A stretch of 9,096 nucleotides of DNA from Hyphomicrobiales bacterium (GCA_015487515.1 WFPQ01000044.1:1-9096), one strand, 5' to 3'; shown: positions 1-6,338, counted from the stretch's first letter. Numbers and translations: made by a program. The notes: generated from the sequence alone by a model not told the origin.

Positions 1-2
1 AA

Positions 3-317
3 GAAAGGGCGGCAAAAAGGCTGTTCCACCTGCTTCCCGGTGACATGGGGCAAGAGCTTGAAGGCCTTTGGCAGGAGTTCGAAGCCATTGAAAGTCCGGA
101 GGCCATGTTTGCCAGAACCATTGATCGCCTGCAGCCGTTTCTGCATAATTATTTTACCGATGGCCACATGTGGATAGAACACCATGTACGCGCCGAACAG
201 GTGCGAAAGCGCCTCGAGATCGTTGCCAGGACTTCTCCCCTTCTGCATGAGCTTGTTGCCCGGATGATAGATGATGCGGTTGCAAGGGGGTTTCTGCTGG
301 ATGAACAACAGGTCTGA
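3..317 (+). CDS. HD domain-containing hydrolase (HD_3/YfbR-like), C-terminal fragment
   Basis: The frame is open to the left edge, so the gene begins outside the window; 104 C-terminal residues are visible, ending in TGA at 315-317. The pattern resembles the C-terminal half of HD_3 family proteins (YfbR-like metal-dependent phosphohydrolases): an 'E-x-x-AA-x-x-LFHLLPGDMGQEL' helix, then 'LWQEFEAIESPEAMFARTIDRLQPFLHNY', then a GHMW turn and a helix with 'QVRKRLEIVARTSPLLHELV'. The metal-binding HD residues expected near the N terminus lie outside the window. Family members act on nucleoside monophosphates or related small phosphoesters; the substrate here cannot be deduced. The gene has no evident link to cobalamin synthesis and is separated from cbiX by 268 nt. 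An ATG at 45 is internal to the open frame and is not taken as the start, because the conserved family sequence continues upstream of it. Confidence 0.85.
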   Translation, partial: ERAAKRLFHLLPGDMGQELEGLWQEFEAIESPEAMFARTIDRLQPFLHNYFTDGHMWIEHHVRAEQVRKRLEIVARTSPLLHELVARMIDDAVARGFLLDEQQV

Positions 318-384
318 CGGGGTGCCGGGTGGTCCAATTTGCCGGTTGACCAGTTGCCGGGCCCCCTGTTAGTTGAATGCCTCG

Positions 385-490
385 CAGCGTTCCATTTTCA
401 AGGAACTGAAAGACATTCCGGTGCGGCTGACCCAAGCAGGGGGCCAAGTCCGGAGTTGCCAGACGGTTCGGGCCAGCGGGCCCGGCTGGA
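385..490 (+). promoter_or_regulatory. Hairpin-rich leader RNA candidate, possibly a degenerate cobalamin riboswitch
   Basis: Three nested or consecutive helices can be drawn by hand. GTTCC (389-393) pairs with GGAAC (402-406). TTCCGG (416-421) pairs with CCGGAG (450-455), enclosing GGCT/GGCC (425-428 with 442-445) and CCC/GGG (431-433 with 439-441). CGGGCC (469-474) pairs with GGCCCG (479-484). The order 'GGAA, then CCGGTG, then a hairpin, then CCGG and GTTGCC' recalls the core of cobalamin riboswitches, and the location before a B12 operon is right. However, I cannot find the highly conserved 'CCCGCAACTGT' segment, and the only B12-box-like string (AGTCCGGAGTTGCC at 447-460) is two bases short. 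It could be another structured leader or chance GC pairing. Confidence 0.25.
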
Positions 491-500
491 AAAGCTGCCA

Positions 501-527
501 TTGTCATGTCTGAACAAGAGGTAGAAA
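501..527 (+). promoter_or_regulatory. Weak sigma70-like promoter candidate for the cbiX operon
   Basis: TTGTCA at 501-506 matches five of six bases of the -35 consensus, and TAGAAA at 522-527 matches four of six of the -10 consensus. The 15-nt spacer is short. It sits at the start of the only AT-rich stretch before cbiX, which is the main reason to list it. If it were used, transcription would begin near 533-536, downstream of the hairpin-rich segment, so it would be incompatible with that segment acting as a leader RNA on the same transcript. Confidence 0.18.
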
Positions 528-585
528 TGAAAATAATTGATTCTGAACATCTTGCATTCCCGCGCCATCTTGCACTGCTGTTGCC

Positions 586-1767
586 ATGAGCGCGCCCCTT
601 TCCCTGCCGCCTGATACCGGTATAATGCTGTGCGGTCATGGTTCGCGCAACCGGCTGGCAGTGGACGAATTTGCCACCCTGTCAAATCGTCTCAAATCGG
701 CCATCCCCGGGGTTCCGGTGGAATATGGCTATCTCGAATTTGCCGACCCCGTCATTCATTCGGGTCTGGACAGGCTGCGCGCCGGCGGGGTCAGAAAGGT
801 CCTGGCCGTTCCCGGCATGCTGTTTGCCGCCGGCCATGCCAAGAACGACATTCCCTCCGTTCTCAATACCTATGCGGCCAGCCATGACGGTTTTGAAATC
901 GTCTATGGCAGGGAACTCGGGGTTGATCTGAAGCTGATCCGGGCTGCCGGCGAGCGCATAGGCGAGGCGGAAAGGGCTTCTTCAGGAAACATTTCGCGCC
1001 ATGAAACCCTGCTGGTTGTGGTTGGCCGTGGCGCCTCGGACCCGGATGCAAATTCCAACGTTGCCAAGGTCATGCGCATGCTTTGGGAGGGCATGGGTTT
1101 CGGCTGGGGCGAGACTGCCTATTCCGGTGTGACCTTTCCCCTGGTCGCTCCGGCCCTTGACAGGGCCGCAAGGCTTGGTTTCCGACGCATTATCGTCTTC
1201 CCCTACTTTCTGTTCACCGGAATTCTGGTCAACAGGATCTATGATGCGGTTGATGAGGCGGCCGGAAAATTTCCCGACATCGAGTTTTTGAAGGCTCCAT
1301 ATCTTAACGATCATGACCTGGTGATAGAATCCTTCATTGAACGGCTTGGTGAAATAGAGACCGGGCAGAACCTCATGAACTGTTCCCTTTGCAAGTTCCG
1401 CGAACGGGTTCTTGGTTTCGAGGACGAGGTCGGAGCCGTTCAGCAGAGCCATCATCATCACGTTGAAGGAATAGGCGGCGGGCTGGAAAATTGTCCCTGC
1501 AAGGGGGATTGCGATGCCTCCTGCCGGGACGAGGAGTTCTGCCGGGTTCACGGCCTCGAGTTCACCCCCCTGCATGCCCACTCCCATGAACATGAGCATG
1601 AACATGAGCATGAACATGGTCATTCCCACTCCCATGATCACCACCACCACCCCTATCCCCATGCGGACCATCCCATGGGTCCCGTTACCCTGCCCCGGGT
1701 TCAGGGTCCCCGGGCCCGGGCTCTTAAAGGTGCTGAAAATGCTCCTGCAAAAAACGGTTCCGGGTGA
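586..1767 (+). CDS. cbiX: Sirohydrochlorin cobaltochelatase, long CbiX type with Cys-rich and His-rich tail
   Basis: Inserts Co2+ into sirohydrochlorin, the committing cobalt-early step of B12 synthesis, in the cytoplasm. Of 393 residues, about 12-125 form the first chelatase half, with 'LCGHGSR' (His18) and 'AAGHAKNDIP' (His84), the positions of the metal-binding histidines in CbiX proteins. Residues about 138-262 form a second half that has 'VGRGASDPDANSN' with Arg instead of His, and 'FPYFLFTGILVNRI', as in other long CbiX enzymes. MNCSLC (264-269) is the MxCxxC motif, reported to hold an iron-sulfur cluster in long CbiX. Further cysteines follow at 303, 305, 309, 313 and 319, with His runs at 289-292 and 330-362. 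The ATG at 586 has no clear Shine-Dalgarno; the next in-frame ATG (625, Met14) also lacks one, and an in-frame stop at 544-546 limits extension. The stop lies 7 nt before the chosen cobH start. Confidence 0.93.
   Translation: MSAPLSLPPDTGIMLCGHGSRNRLAVDEFATLSNRLKSAIPGVPVEYGYLEFADPVIHSGLDRLRAGGVRKVLAVPGMLFAAGHAKNDIPSVLNTYAASHDGFEIVYGRELGVDLKLIRAAGERIGEAERASSGNISRHETLLVVVGRGASDPDANSNVAKVMRMLWEGMGFGWGETAYSGVTFPLVAPALDRAARLGFRRIIVFPYFLFTGILVNRIYDAVDEAAGKFPDIEFLKAPYLNDHDLVIESFIERLGEIETGQNLMNCSLCKFRERVLGFEDEVGAVQQSHHHHVEGIGGGLENCPCKGDCDASCRDEEFCRVHGLEFTPLHAHSHEHEHEHEHEHGHSHSHDHHHHPYPHADHPMGPVTLPRVQGPRARALKGAENAPAKNGSG
1585..1617 (+). repeat. 12-bp tandem repeat encoding alternating His-Glu in CbiX
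   Basis: The unit CATGAACATGAG is repeated 2.75 times and encodes His-Glu-His-Glu, forming residues 334-344 of CbiX within the larger His-rich segment 330-362. Alternation of GAA and GAG gives the repeat a 12-bp rather than 6-bp period. Such arrays can change copy number by slippage in multiples of 6 or 12 bp without breaking the frame. His-rich tails in metallochelatases are usually regarded as metal-binding or storage segments; that role is inferred here. Confidence 0.85.
1693..1720. repeat. GC palindrome cluster near the cbiX 3' end
   Basis: CCCGGG occurs at 1694-1699 and inside the 12-bp perfect palindrome CCCGGGCCCGGG at 1709-1720. The two copies can pair across a 9-nt loop, or the palindrome can fold on itself. 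The element lies in the codons for the poorly conserved CbiX tail, 54 nt before the chosen cobH start. No T-run follows, so it is not a terminator; a role in message stability or in tuning cobH translation is possible but unproven. The same 13 bases (CCCCGGGCCCGGG) recur inside cobL at 3280-3292. Confidence 0.4.
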
Positions 1768-1774
1768 TCCTGCC

Positions 1775-2401
1775 ATGCAATATCTGCGTGATCCGGCAGA
1801 AATCTACCGGGAAAGCTTTGCCATCATTCGGGCCGAGGCTGATCTTGCCCGTTTCGGGGAGGGGGAACGGGATCTGGTGATTCGCCTGATCCATGCCTGT
1901 GGCATGACCGATATCGTTGACGACCTGCAAATATCAGGGAATGCCATTGAAAAGGGCAGGAGTGCCCTTGCCTGCGGAGCTCCGGTCATTTGTGATGTGA
2001 CCATGGTTGCCGGTGGGATAATCAGGAGCATGCTGCCCGCCGGCAACCAGGTTGCCTGTGGCCTTGAACTCAATGAAGCAAGGGCCTTTGCCCTTGAAAA
2101 CTCCCATACCCGTTCGGCGGGGGGGTTTGAGGCTCTAAGGGAAAAGATTCCGGGTGCCGTGATTGCCGTGGGCAATGCCCCGACCGCCCTTTTCCACCTG
2201 CTGGAGATGGTCGGGTCCGGCCTGGCAAGTCCTGCCGTCGTTCTTGGATTTCCGGTCGGTTTTGTCGGGGCTGCCGAATCCAAGGCGGCCCTGGCGGCCA
2301 ATGAACATGATATTCCATTCATCACCCTTGCCGGACGCCGGGGCGGATCGGCCTTTGCCGCTGCCGCCCTTAACGCCCTTGCCGCCGGACTGGACCCGTG
2401 A
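1775..2401 (+). CDS. cobH: Precorrin-8X / cobalt-precorrin-8 methylmutase (CobH/CbiC)
   Basis: Catalyses the 1,5-sigmatropic shift of the methyl group from C11 to C12, forming (cobalt-)hydrogenobyrinate/cobyrinate, the last step of corrin-ring construction. The 208-residue product has the family's usual length. The opening 'MQYLRDPAEIYRESFAIIRAEADLARF' is typical, and 'RLIHACGMTDI' carries the catalytic His at residue 40. 'GAPVICDVTMVAGGI' and 'GNAPTALFHLLEM' are the other recognisable blocks. The ATG at 1775 was chosen because the family starts here and a GGGTGA stretch (1762-1767), overlapping the cbiX stop, lies 7 nt upstream. The frame stays open far to the left, with alternative starts at 1730 and 1739, but that part is the out-of-frame reading of the CbiX tail. 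The TGA overlaps the GTG of cobL by 4 nt (GTGA). Confidence 0.95.
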   Translation: MQYLRDPAEIYRESFAIIRAEADLARFGEGERDLVIRLIHACGMTDIVDDLQISGNAIEKGRSALACGAPVICDVTMVAGGIIRSMLPAGNQVACGLELNEARAFALENSHTRSAGGFEALREKIPGAVIAVGNAPTALFHLLEMVGSGLASPAVVLGFPVGFVGAAESKAALAANEHDIPFITLAGRRGGSAFAAAALNALAAGLDP

Positions 2402-3693
2402 GCACCGGGGACATTAACACGGCTGATCCTGACATGCCGGGCCCGGACAAGACCGCCCCCTGGCTGCATGTCATCGGCATGGGCGTCAAGGGTCTTGACG
2501 GCCTGACCTCCGCGGCCGTGGATCTGATCGGCAGCGCCCCGTTTGTCATCGGGCCCCGGCGATTGCTGGATGCGTTGCCGCCTCTTGATAATGGCCGTGA
2601 TTCCCAGGAAAGGGTGGAATGGATCCCTCCTTTTTCCGCCATGCTCGGTCAGATCGAGCAGAGAAGGGGCCGCCCGACCGTAATTCTTGCCAGTGGCGAC
2701 CCCAACTGGTTTGGCATTGGCTCCTCCCTTGCTTCCCGTCTCGGGGATGCCGAATACTGTCTGCATCCCCATGTTTCCTCGTTCCAGCTGGCGGCGGCTC
2801 GCATGCACTGGCCCCTGCAGGATGTCGCAAAGATTTCCCTGCATGGGCGCCCGGTTGCTTCCCTGGCCAGGGAGCTTTATCCCGGAGCCAGGATTCTTGC
2901 CCTGACTTCCAACAATGAGACCCTTGCCCGGGTTGCCCGCCTGCTGGCTGTCAGTGGTTATCAGGGCTCGGGGATTCTTGTCCTGGAAAATCTTGGGTCC
3001 GAAAATGAGAGGAAAATATCATTTTCGGTTCCACAGGCATTGGATGCCGATGTCAATGATTTTCACGTGCTGGCGATTTCCTGTGTTCCTGAGCCCGGCA
3101 AGAAGCCCCTTCCCCTTGTTCCCGGCCTGCCCGGTTCTGCCTTTGAACATGACGGCCAGATCACCCGGCAACAGGTTCGCGCCATCACAATTTCTGCCCT
3201 TTCTCCATTTCCCGGGGCCCTGCTCTGGGACGTGGGGGCGGGCAGCGGCTCCATTGGCATCGAGTGGATGCGTGCGGTACCCCGGGCCCGGGCCATTGCT
3301 TTTGAAAAGAATCCTGCCCGGTGCGCCAACATTGAGATGAACAGGGAGCGTCACGGGGTTTCTGACCTGGAGGTGGTGGCGGGCCCGGCCCTTGAAAACA
3401 TTGCCTGCCAGCCGGCCCCCGACGCCATTTTTCTGGGAGGGGGCGTAGCTGATGAAAAACTGTTTTCCGCCCTGTGGCATGCCCTGTCGCCCGGGGGCAG
3501 GCTGGTTGCCAACGGTGTGACGCTTGACGGTCAGTCTGCCCTTTTTAGGCGTCACAAGATCTATGGTGGTGAAATATGTTCCATTGCCATATCCTTTTCC
3601 GATTCCATTGGTTCCAGAGCCCTTTTGCGTCCCGGCCTGCCCGTTGTGCAATGGGTGGTTACAAAACCTCCTGCAACCGGAGAGGAGTTCTGA
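2398..3693 (+). CDS. cobL: Precorrin-6Y C5,15-methyltransferase (decarboxylating), CobL / fused CbiE-CbiT
   Basis: A bifunctional SAM-dependent enzyme: the CbiT half methylates C15 and decarboxylates the C12 acetate side chain, and the CbiE half methylates C5, yielding (cobalt-)precorrin-8. The 431 residues match CobL. CbiE spans about 22-225: it opens 'WLHVIGMGVKGLDGL', with 'ASGDP' at 98-102 and 'SSFQLAAARM' further on. CbiT spans about 247-425: 'HDGQITRQQVRA' precedes the SAM-binding glycine loop 'DVGAGSGSIGIEW' beginning at Asp278, then an acidic 'FEKNP' strand end and 'FLGGGV'. The GTG at 2398 overlaps the cobH stop as GTGA, implying coupled translation; a start at ATG 2434 is possible but lacks a ribosome site. 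The two halves are separate proteins in Salmonella-type pathways and fused here. Confidence 0.95.
   Translation: MSTGDINTADPDMPGPDKTAPWLHVIGMGVKGLDGLTSAAVDLIGSAPFVIGPRRLLDALPPLDNGRDSQERVEWIPPFSAMLGQIEQRRGRPTVILASGDPNWFGIGSSLASRLGDAEYCLHPHVSSFQLAAARMHWPLQDVAKISLHGRPVASLARELYPGARILALTSNNETLARVARLLAVSGYQGSGILVLENLGSENERKISFSVPQALDADVNDFHVLAISCVPEPGKKPLPLVPGLPGSAFEHDGQITRQQVRAITISALSPFPGALLWDVGAGSGSIGIEWMRAVPRARAIAFEKNPARCANIEMNRERHGVSDLEVVAGPALENIACQPAPDAIFLGGGVADEKLFSALWHALSPGGRLVANGVTLDGQSALFRRHKIYGGEICSIAISFSDSIGSRALLRPGLPVVQWVVTKPPATGEEF
3679..3687 (+). promoter_or_regulatory. Strong ribosome binding site for cobI
   Basis: GGAGAGGAG sits 6 nt before the cobI ATG, inside the last codons of cobL. 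The cobL TGA (3691-3693) directly abuts the ATG at 3694. This is the best Shine-Dalgarno sequence in the window and fixes the cobI start. Confidence 0.8.
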
Positions 3694-4419
3694 ATGGGTG
3701 CTGTGCTTTATCTGCTGGGTGTCGGTCCGGGCGACCCTGACCTTTTGACTCTTGGGGGGGCAAGAATCCTTTCCCGTGTCGATGTGGTGGCCTATCCCAG
3801 GAAAAGAGGCGAAACCGGCTCGCTGGCCCTGCAGATCGCCGGTCCCCATCTGCGCCCCGGGGTGGAAGAACTTGCCATCGACCTGCCGATGGAAAAGGAC
3901 CGCAATCCCGCCAGGGCCGCCTATGATGCGGGGGCCCGCCGGATTGCCGTCCATTTGAGGTCCGACAGGTCGCTGGCCTATCTTTGTGAGGGTGATCCGT
4001 TTTTTTATGGTTCTGCCATGTACCTGTTTTCCCGCCTTGCCGGCGGGCATGACGTGCGGATCATACCCGGGGTTTCTTCCATCGGTGCGGGAGCTGCGGC
4101 CGTCAAGCGCCCCCTGGCGGCCCGGAACGAAATCTTCAAGACCCTGCCCGCAACCCTTGACGATGTGACCCTGATGACTGAATTGAAAAGTGCTGATGCT
4201 GCCGCCATAATCAAGGTTGGCCGCCATTTCGGACGGATCAGGGACATTCTTGAGCAGACCGGCCATGCAGGGGGGGCCCGGCTGGTCGAATTTGCCAGCA
4301 TGCCCGGGCAGAAGGTGCGCCCTGTCAGTGATGTCGGCAACGAGACCCTTCCCTATTTTTCCATGATCATTTGCAATCGCTCCGGGGAACCGTGGGGCGA
4401 TGGGGAGAAAACCCCGTGA
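3694..4419 (+). CDS. cobI: Precorrin-2 / cobalt-factor II C20-methyltransferase (CobI/CbiL)
   Basis: Transfers a methyl group from SAM to C20 of the cobalt-loaded isobacteriochlorin made by CbiX, giving cobalt-factor III (or precorrin-3A if acting on the metal-free substrate). The 241-residue product is a single tetrapyrrole-methylase domain of normal size: 'GVGPGDPDLLTLGG' at 9-22, 'CEGDPFFYGSAMYL' at 98-111 and 'IIPGVSSIGAGAAA' beginning at 123, the three signature blocks of the family. The YPRK element near residue 34 and the 'KVGRHFGRI' helix are typical of CobI/CbiL rather than CobJ or CobM. The start is fixed by a strong ribosome site. The stop TGA (4417-4419) overlaps a GTG at 4416 proposed as the start of the next gene. 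Confidence 0.94.
   Translation: MGAVLYLLGVGPGDPDLLTLGGARILSRVDVVAYPRKRGETGSLALQIAGPHLRPGVEELAIDLPMEKDRNPARAAYDAGARRIAVHLRSDRSLAYLCEGDPFFYGSAMYLFSRLAGGHDVRIIPGVSSIGAGAAAVKRPLAARNEIFKTLPATLDDVTLMTELKSADAAAIIKVGRHFGRIRDILEQTGHAGGARLVEFASMPGQKVRPVSDVGNETLPYFSMIICNRSGEPWGDGEKTP
4402..4407 (+). promoter_or_regulatory. Ribosome binding site supporting a GTG start for the cbiG-cobJ fusion
   Basis: GGGGAG lies 8 nt before the GTG at 4416, whose last two bases plus A form the cobI stop (GTGA overlap). This supports the longer form of the fusion protein over the ATG at 4527, which has a weaker GAAGG at 4515-4519. Confidence 0.5.
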
Positions 4420-6338
4420 ATTCCGGCTCCAGCGACCGCTCATCAGGGAACCGGTCCTCCGGGAACTTCAAGGCTGCTGGCCCCGGCTCCAGGGAGCCTG
4501 TCTCCAGGGATTTTGAAGGCAGGATCATGGTTGTTCATTTCACCGCCTCGGCCCGGGATACCGCTCGAAAAATTGCCTTGCTTCTTGGAGCCGATATTGC
4601 CGACCTTGGCAGCGGGCAAGACAGTGACAGCAAGGACAATGGCGGTAAAGGTGATAATTGCGGTTTCCTGCAGGACCTGTTCAGGGATGGCACCGGGATA
4701 ATCGGGGTTTGTGCCAGCGGTATCCTGATGCGCCTGCTGGCCCCGGTACTGGACAAAAAGCATGATGAACCCCCCCTGCTTGCGGTTTCCGCAGATGGCG
4801 GCTTTGTGGTTCCCCTGCTTGGTGGCCACAGGGGTGGCAATGCCCTGGCCCGGCGCATTGCCGATGTCCTTGGTGGTCTTGCCGCCATTACCACTGCTTC
4901 CGATACCGTTGCCGGGTTTGCCCTTGATGATCCCCCCCCCGGCTATGTGCTGGCCAATCCCGACGCCGCCAAGGGGGCCATGGCCGCGGTTCTGAATGGG
5001 GAGGCCCTTGCGGTAAGTGGTAATGGAAAATGGCTGCTTGAGGCAGGCTATGAAACAAGCAGTTCCGGACGCATAAAGGTCATCGTTTCGGAATTTGCCC
5101 GCCCCGGCCACTGGGACGGGGAAAGCCTGCTATATCATCCGGCAACTCTCGTGGCCGGTGTCGGCTGTGCCCGCGGAACCGGGGCCGATGAAGTGATCGG
5201 GCTGGTGCAAAGATCCCTTGCCAGCGCGCAACTGTCGCCCGAAAGCCTTGCGGCCCTTGCCACCATAGACATCAAGAGCGACGAGGCTGCCCTGCATGAA
5301 GCGGCCGAACATTTTGCAGTGCCGCTAAAGCTGTTTTCTCCCGCTCAACTGGCCGCCAATGCCAGAAGGGTTCCCAATCCCTCCCCGGTGGTCATGGAGG
5401 AAACCGGCACCCCATCGGTGGCCGAGGCCGCTGCCCTGTTTGCCGGAGAACTGCTGGTGGAAAAACAAAAGACCGCCAATGCCACCTGTGCCATTGGCCG
5501 TTCTGAAATGCCGGTCGACCTGGCCGGTTTTGGCCATGATCCCGGTTGTCTGCACCTGGTTGGCATAGGGCCCGGTTCCCCGGATCAAAGAACCATTGAC
5601 GCTGTCAGGGCATTGCGGGATTGCAGGCACTGGGTCGGCTATTCCCTCTATCTGGACCTGATTGCCGACCTGCACCTGTCCCAGCATCAGCACCGGTTCG
5701 GACTGGGGGACGAGGAAGAGCGGGTCCGCTTTGCCATGGAACTGGCGGCAAAGGGCAGCAATGTTGCCCTGGTCTGTTCCGGCGATGCCCAGATTTATGC
5801 CATGGCCTCGCTGGTATATGAACTGATGCAGGCAGAGGGCAGGCGGGCCGTTTCAGCGGCCGCAAGGCGCCTGCAGGTGATCAGCCATCCCGGAATTTCG
5901 GCCCTGCAGACGGTTTCGGCCAAGGCCGGGGCCCTGCTGGGCCATGATTTTTGCGCCATTTCCCTTTCCGATCTTCTGACCCCCCGCAAGGACATAAAGA
6001 ACCGTCTGCTGGCGGCGGCCAGGGGGGATTTCGTTACCGCCCTTTACAATCCGCGTTCCCGCCGCCGCACGGAATTGCTGGAAATGGCAAGGGAGCTTTA
6101 TCTGCAGCATCGCCCCCCCGACACCCCGGTGCTGGTGGGCACCAATCTCGGGCGCAGGGGAGAAAGCCTGAACATCACCACCCTTGAGGCATTCGAGCCG
6201 GAAAAAGTTGACATGCTGACCATAGTCCTGTTTGGCTCTTCCGCCTCCAGGAGTTTCATGCGGGGGAACGGCCGGGTGGCTGCCTTTACCCCAAGGGGCT
6301 ATGCCGGCAAGGGCTCAGAGCCGGGCGGAGTTGAATGA
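4416..6338 (+). CDS. cbiG-cobJ: Fused cobalt-precorrin-5A hydrolase (CbiG) and precorrin-3B C17-methyltransferase (CobJ/CbiH)
   Basis: A two-function protein: CbiG opens the delta-lactone of cobalt-precorrin-5A with loss of acetaldehyde; CobJ/CbiH methylates C17 and drives ring contraction. Numbering from GTG 4416 (640 residues), the CbiG N-terminal region (about 38-180) has 'GIIGVCASGILMRLLAP' from 94 and 'PLLGGHRGGNALARRIA'. The CbiG C-terminal domain (about 244-350) has 'VAGVGCARGTGADEV' from 246 and 'SVAEAAALFAG'. The methylase (about 379-630) has 'GIGPGSPDQRTID', 'CSGDAQIYAM' from 454, 'SHPGISALQT' around 490-499 and 'GDFVTALYNPRSRRR'. The GTG overlaps the cobI stop and has a good ribosome site; the first 37 residues are a Ser/Gly-rich extension, so translation could instead begin at ATG 4527. 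Such fusions are known in other proteobacteria. CbiG, with no CobG nearby, argues for the oxygen-independent route. Confidence 0.92.
   Translation: MNSGSSDRSSGNRSSGNFKAAGPGSREPVSRDFEGRIMVVHFTASARDTARKIALLLGADIADLGSGQDSDSKDNGGKGDNCGFLQDLFRDGTGIIGVCASGILMRLLAPVLDKKHDEPPLLAVSADGGFVVPLLGGHRGGNALARRIADVLGGLAAITTASDTVAGFALDDPPPGYVLANPDAAKGAMAAVLNGEALAVSGNGKWLLEAGYETSSSGRIKVIVSEFARPGHWDGESLLYHPATLVAGVGCARGTGADEVIGLVQRSLASAQLSPESLAALATIDIKSDEAALHEAAEHFAVPLKLFSPAQLAANARRVPNPSPVVMEETGTPSVAEAAALFAGELLVEKQKTANATCAIGRSEMPVDLAGFGHDPGCLHLVGIGPGSPDQRTIDAVRALRDCRHWVGYSLYLDLIADLHLSQHQHRFGLGDEEERVRFAMELAAKGSNVALVCSGDAQIYAMASLVYELMQAEGRRAVSAAARRLQVISHPGISALQTVSAKAGALLGHDFCAISLSDLLTPRKDIKNRLLAAARGDFVTALYNPRSRRRTELLEMARELYLQHRPPDTPVLVGTNLGRRGESLNITTLEAFEPEKVDMLTIVLFGSSASRSFMRGNGRVAAFTPRGYAGKGSEPGGVE
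4423..4510 (+). repeat. Short imperfect direct repeats between cobI and the CbiG core
   Basis: CCGGCTCCAG occurs at 4423-4432 and 4483-4492, and CTCCAGGGA at 4487-4495 and 4502-4510; related CAGGGAACCGG and CTCCGGGAAC strings lie between. In the fusion's frame they encode a Ser/Gly/Asn/Arg-rich run including SSGN twice (residues 9-12 and 14-17). The stretch fits no conserved part of CbiG, so it may be a repeat-expanded linker or leader rather than functional domain sequence. Confidence 0.5.

Larger units (their letters stand above)
318..585 (+). other. Gene-free leader region upstream of the cbiX operon
   Basis: This is the only sizeable gap in the window. Its left two thirds (about 320-490) are GC-rich and full of short inverted repeats; its right part (about 510-550) is AT-rich compared with everything around it. 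Short open frames on both strands show no recognisable protein character. No T-run follows any hairpin, so I do not see an obvious intrinsic terminator for the HD gene. The hexamer CTTGCA occurs twice, at 551-556 and 569-574. The position makes it the likely promoter and control region of the B12 operon. Confidence 0.7.

Noticed and set aside
320..364. Possible terminator for the HD gene (TGGTC at 330-334 with GACCA at 348-352)
   Set aside because: Only five base pairs with a 13-nt loop and no following T-run; not a convincing intrinsic terminator.
346..374. TTGACC as a -35 element
   Set aside because: The position 17 nt downstream (TTAGTT) does not resemble a -10 element.
621..626. Perfect TATAAT hexamer inside the cbiX 5' coding region
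   Set aside because: No -35 element at suitable spacing and no extended -10; a transcript from it would begin after the first ATG and also past Met14 at 625.
154..685. Minus-strand open frames across the leader region (154-639 and 398-685)
   Set aside because: No protein family resemblance, no ribosome site, and they run into the well-supported HD gene and/or cbiX.
1514..1774. Upstream extension of cobH containing repeated Met-Asn-Met-Ser
   Set aside because: It is the out-of-frame reading of the CbiX Cys/His-rich tail; CobH homologues start at the YLRDP motif right after 1775.
982..1776. A 264-codon open frame on the minus strand opposite cbiX, including a Met/Phe/Gly-rich run
   Set aside because: The hydrophobic run is simply the reverse reading of the His-Glu repeat of CbiX; no family resemblance.
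1804..2844. A 346-codon open frame on the minus strand opposite cobH and cobL
   Set aside because: Low-information composition and complete overlap with two conserved genes.
3019..4443. A 474-codon open frame on the minus strand opposite cobL and cobI
   Set aside because: No recognisable domain, and it spans two well-supported genes and their junction; treated as an antisense shadow.
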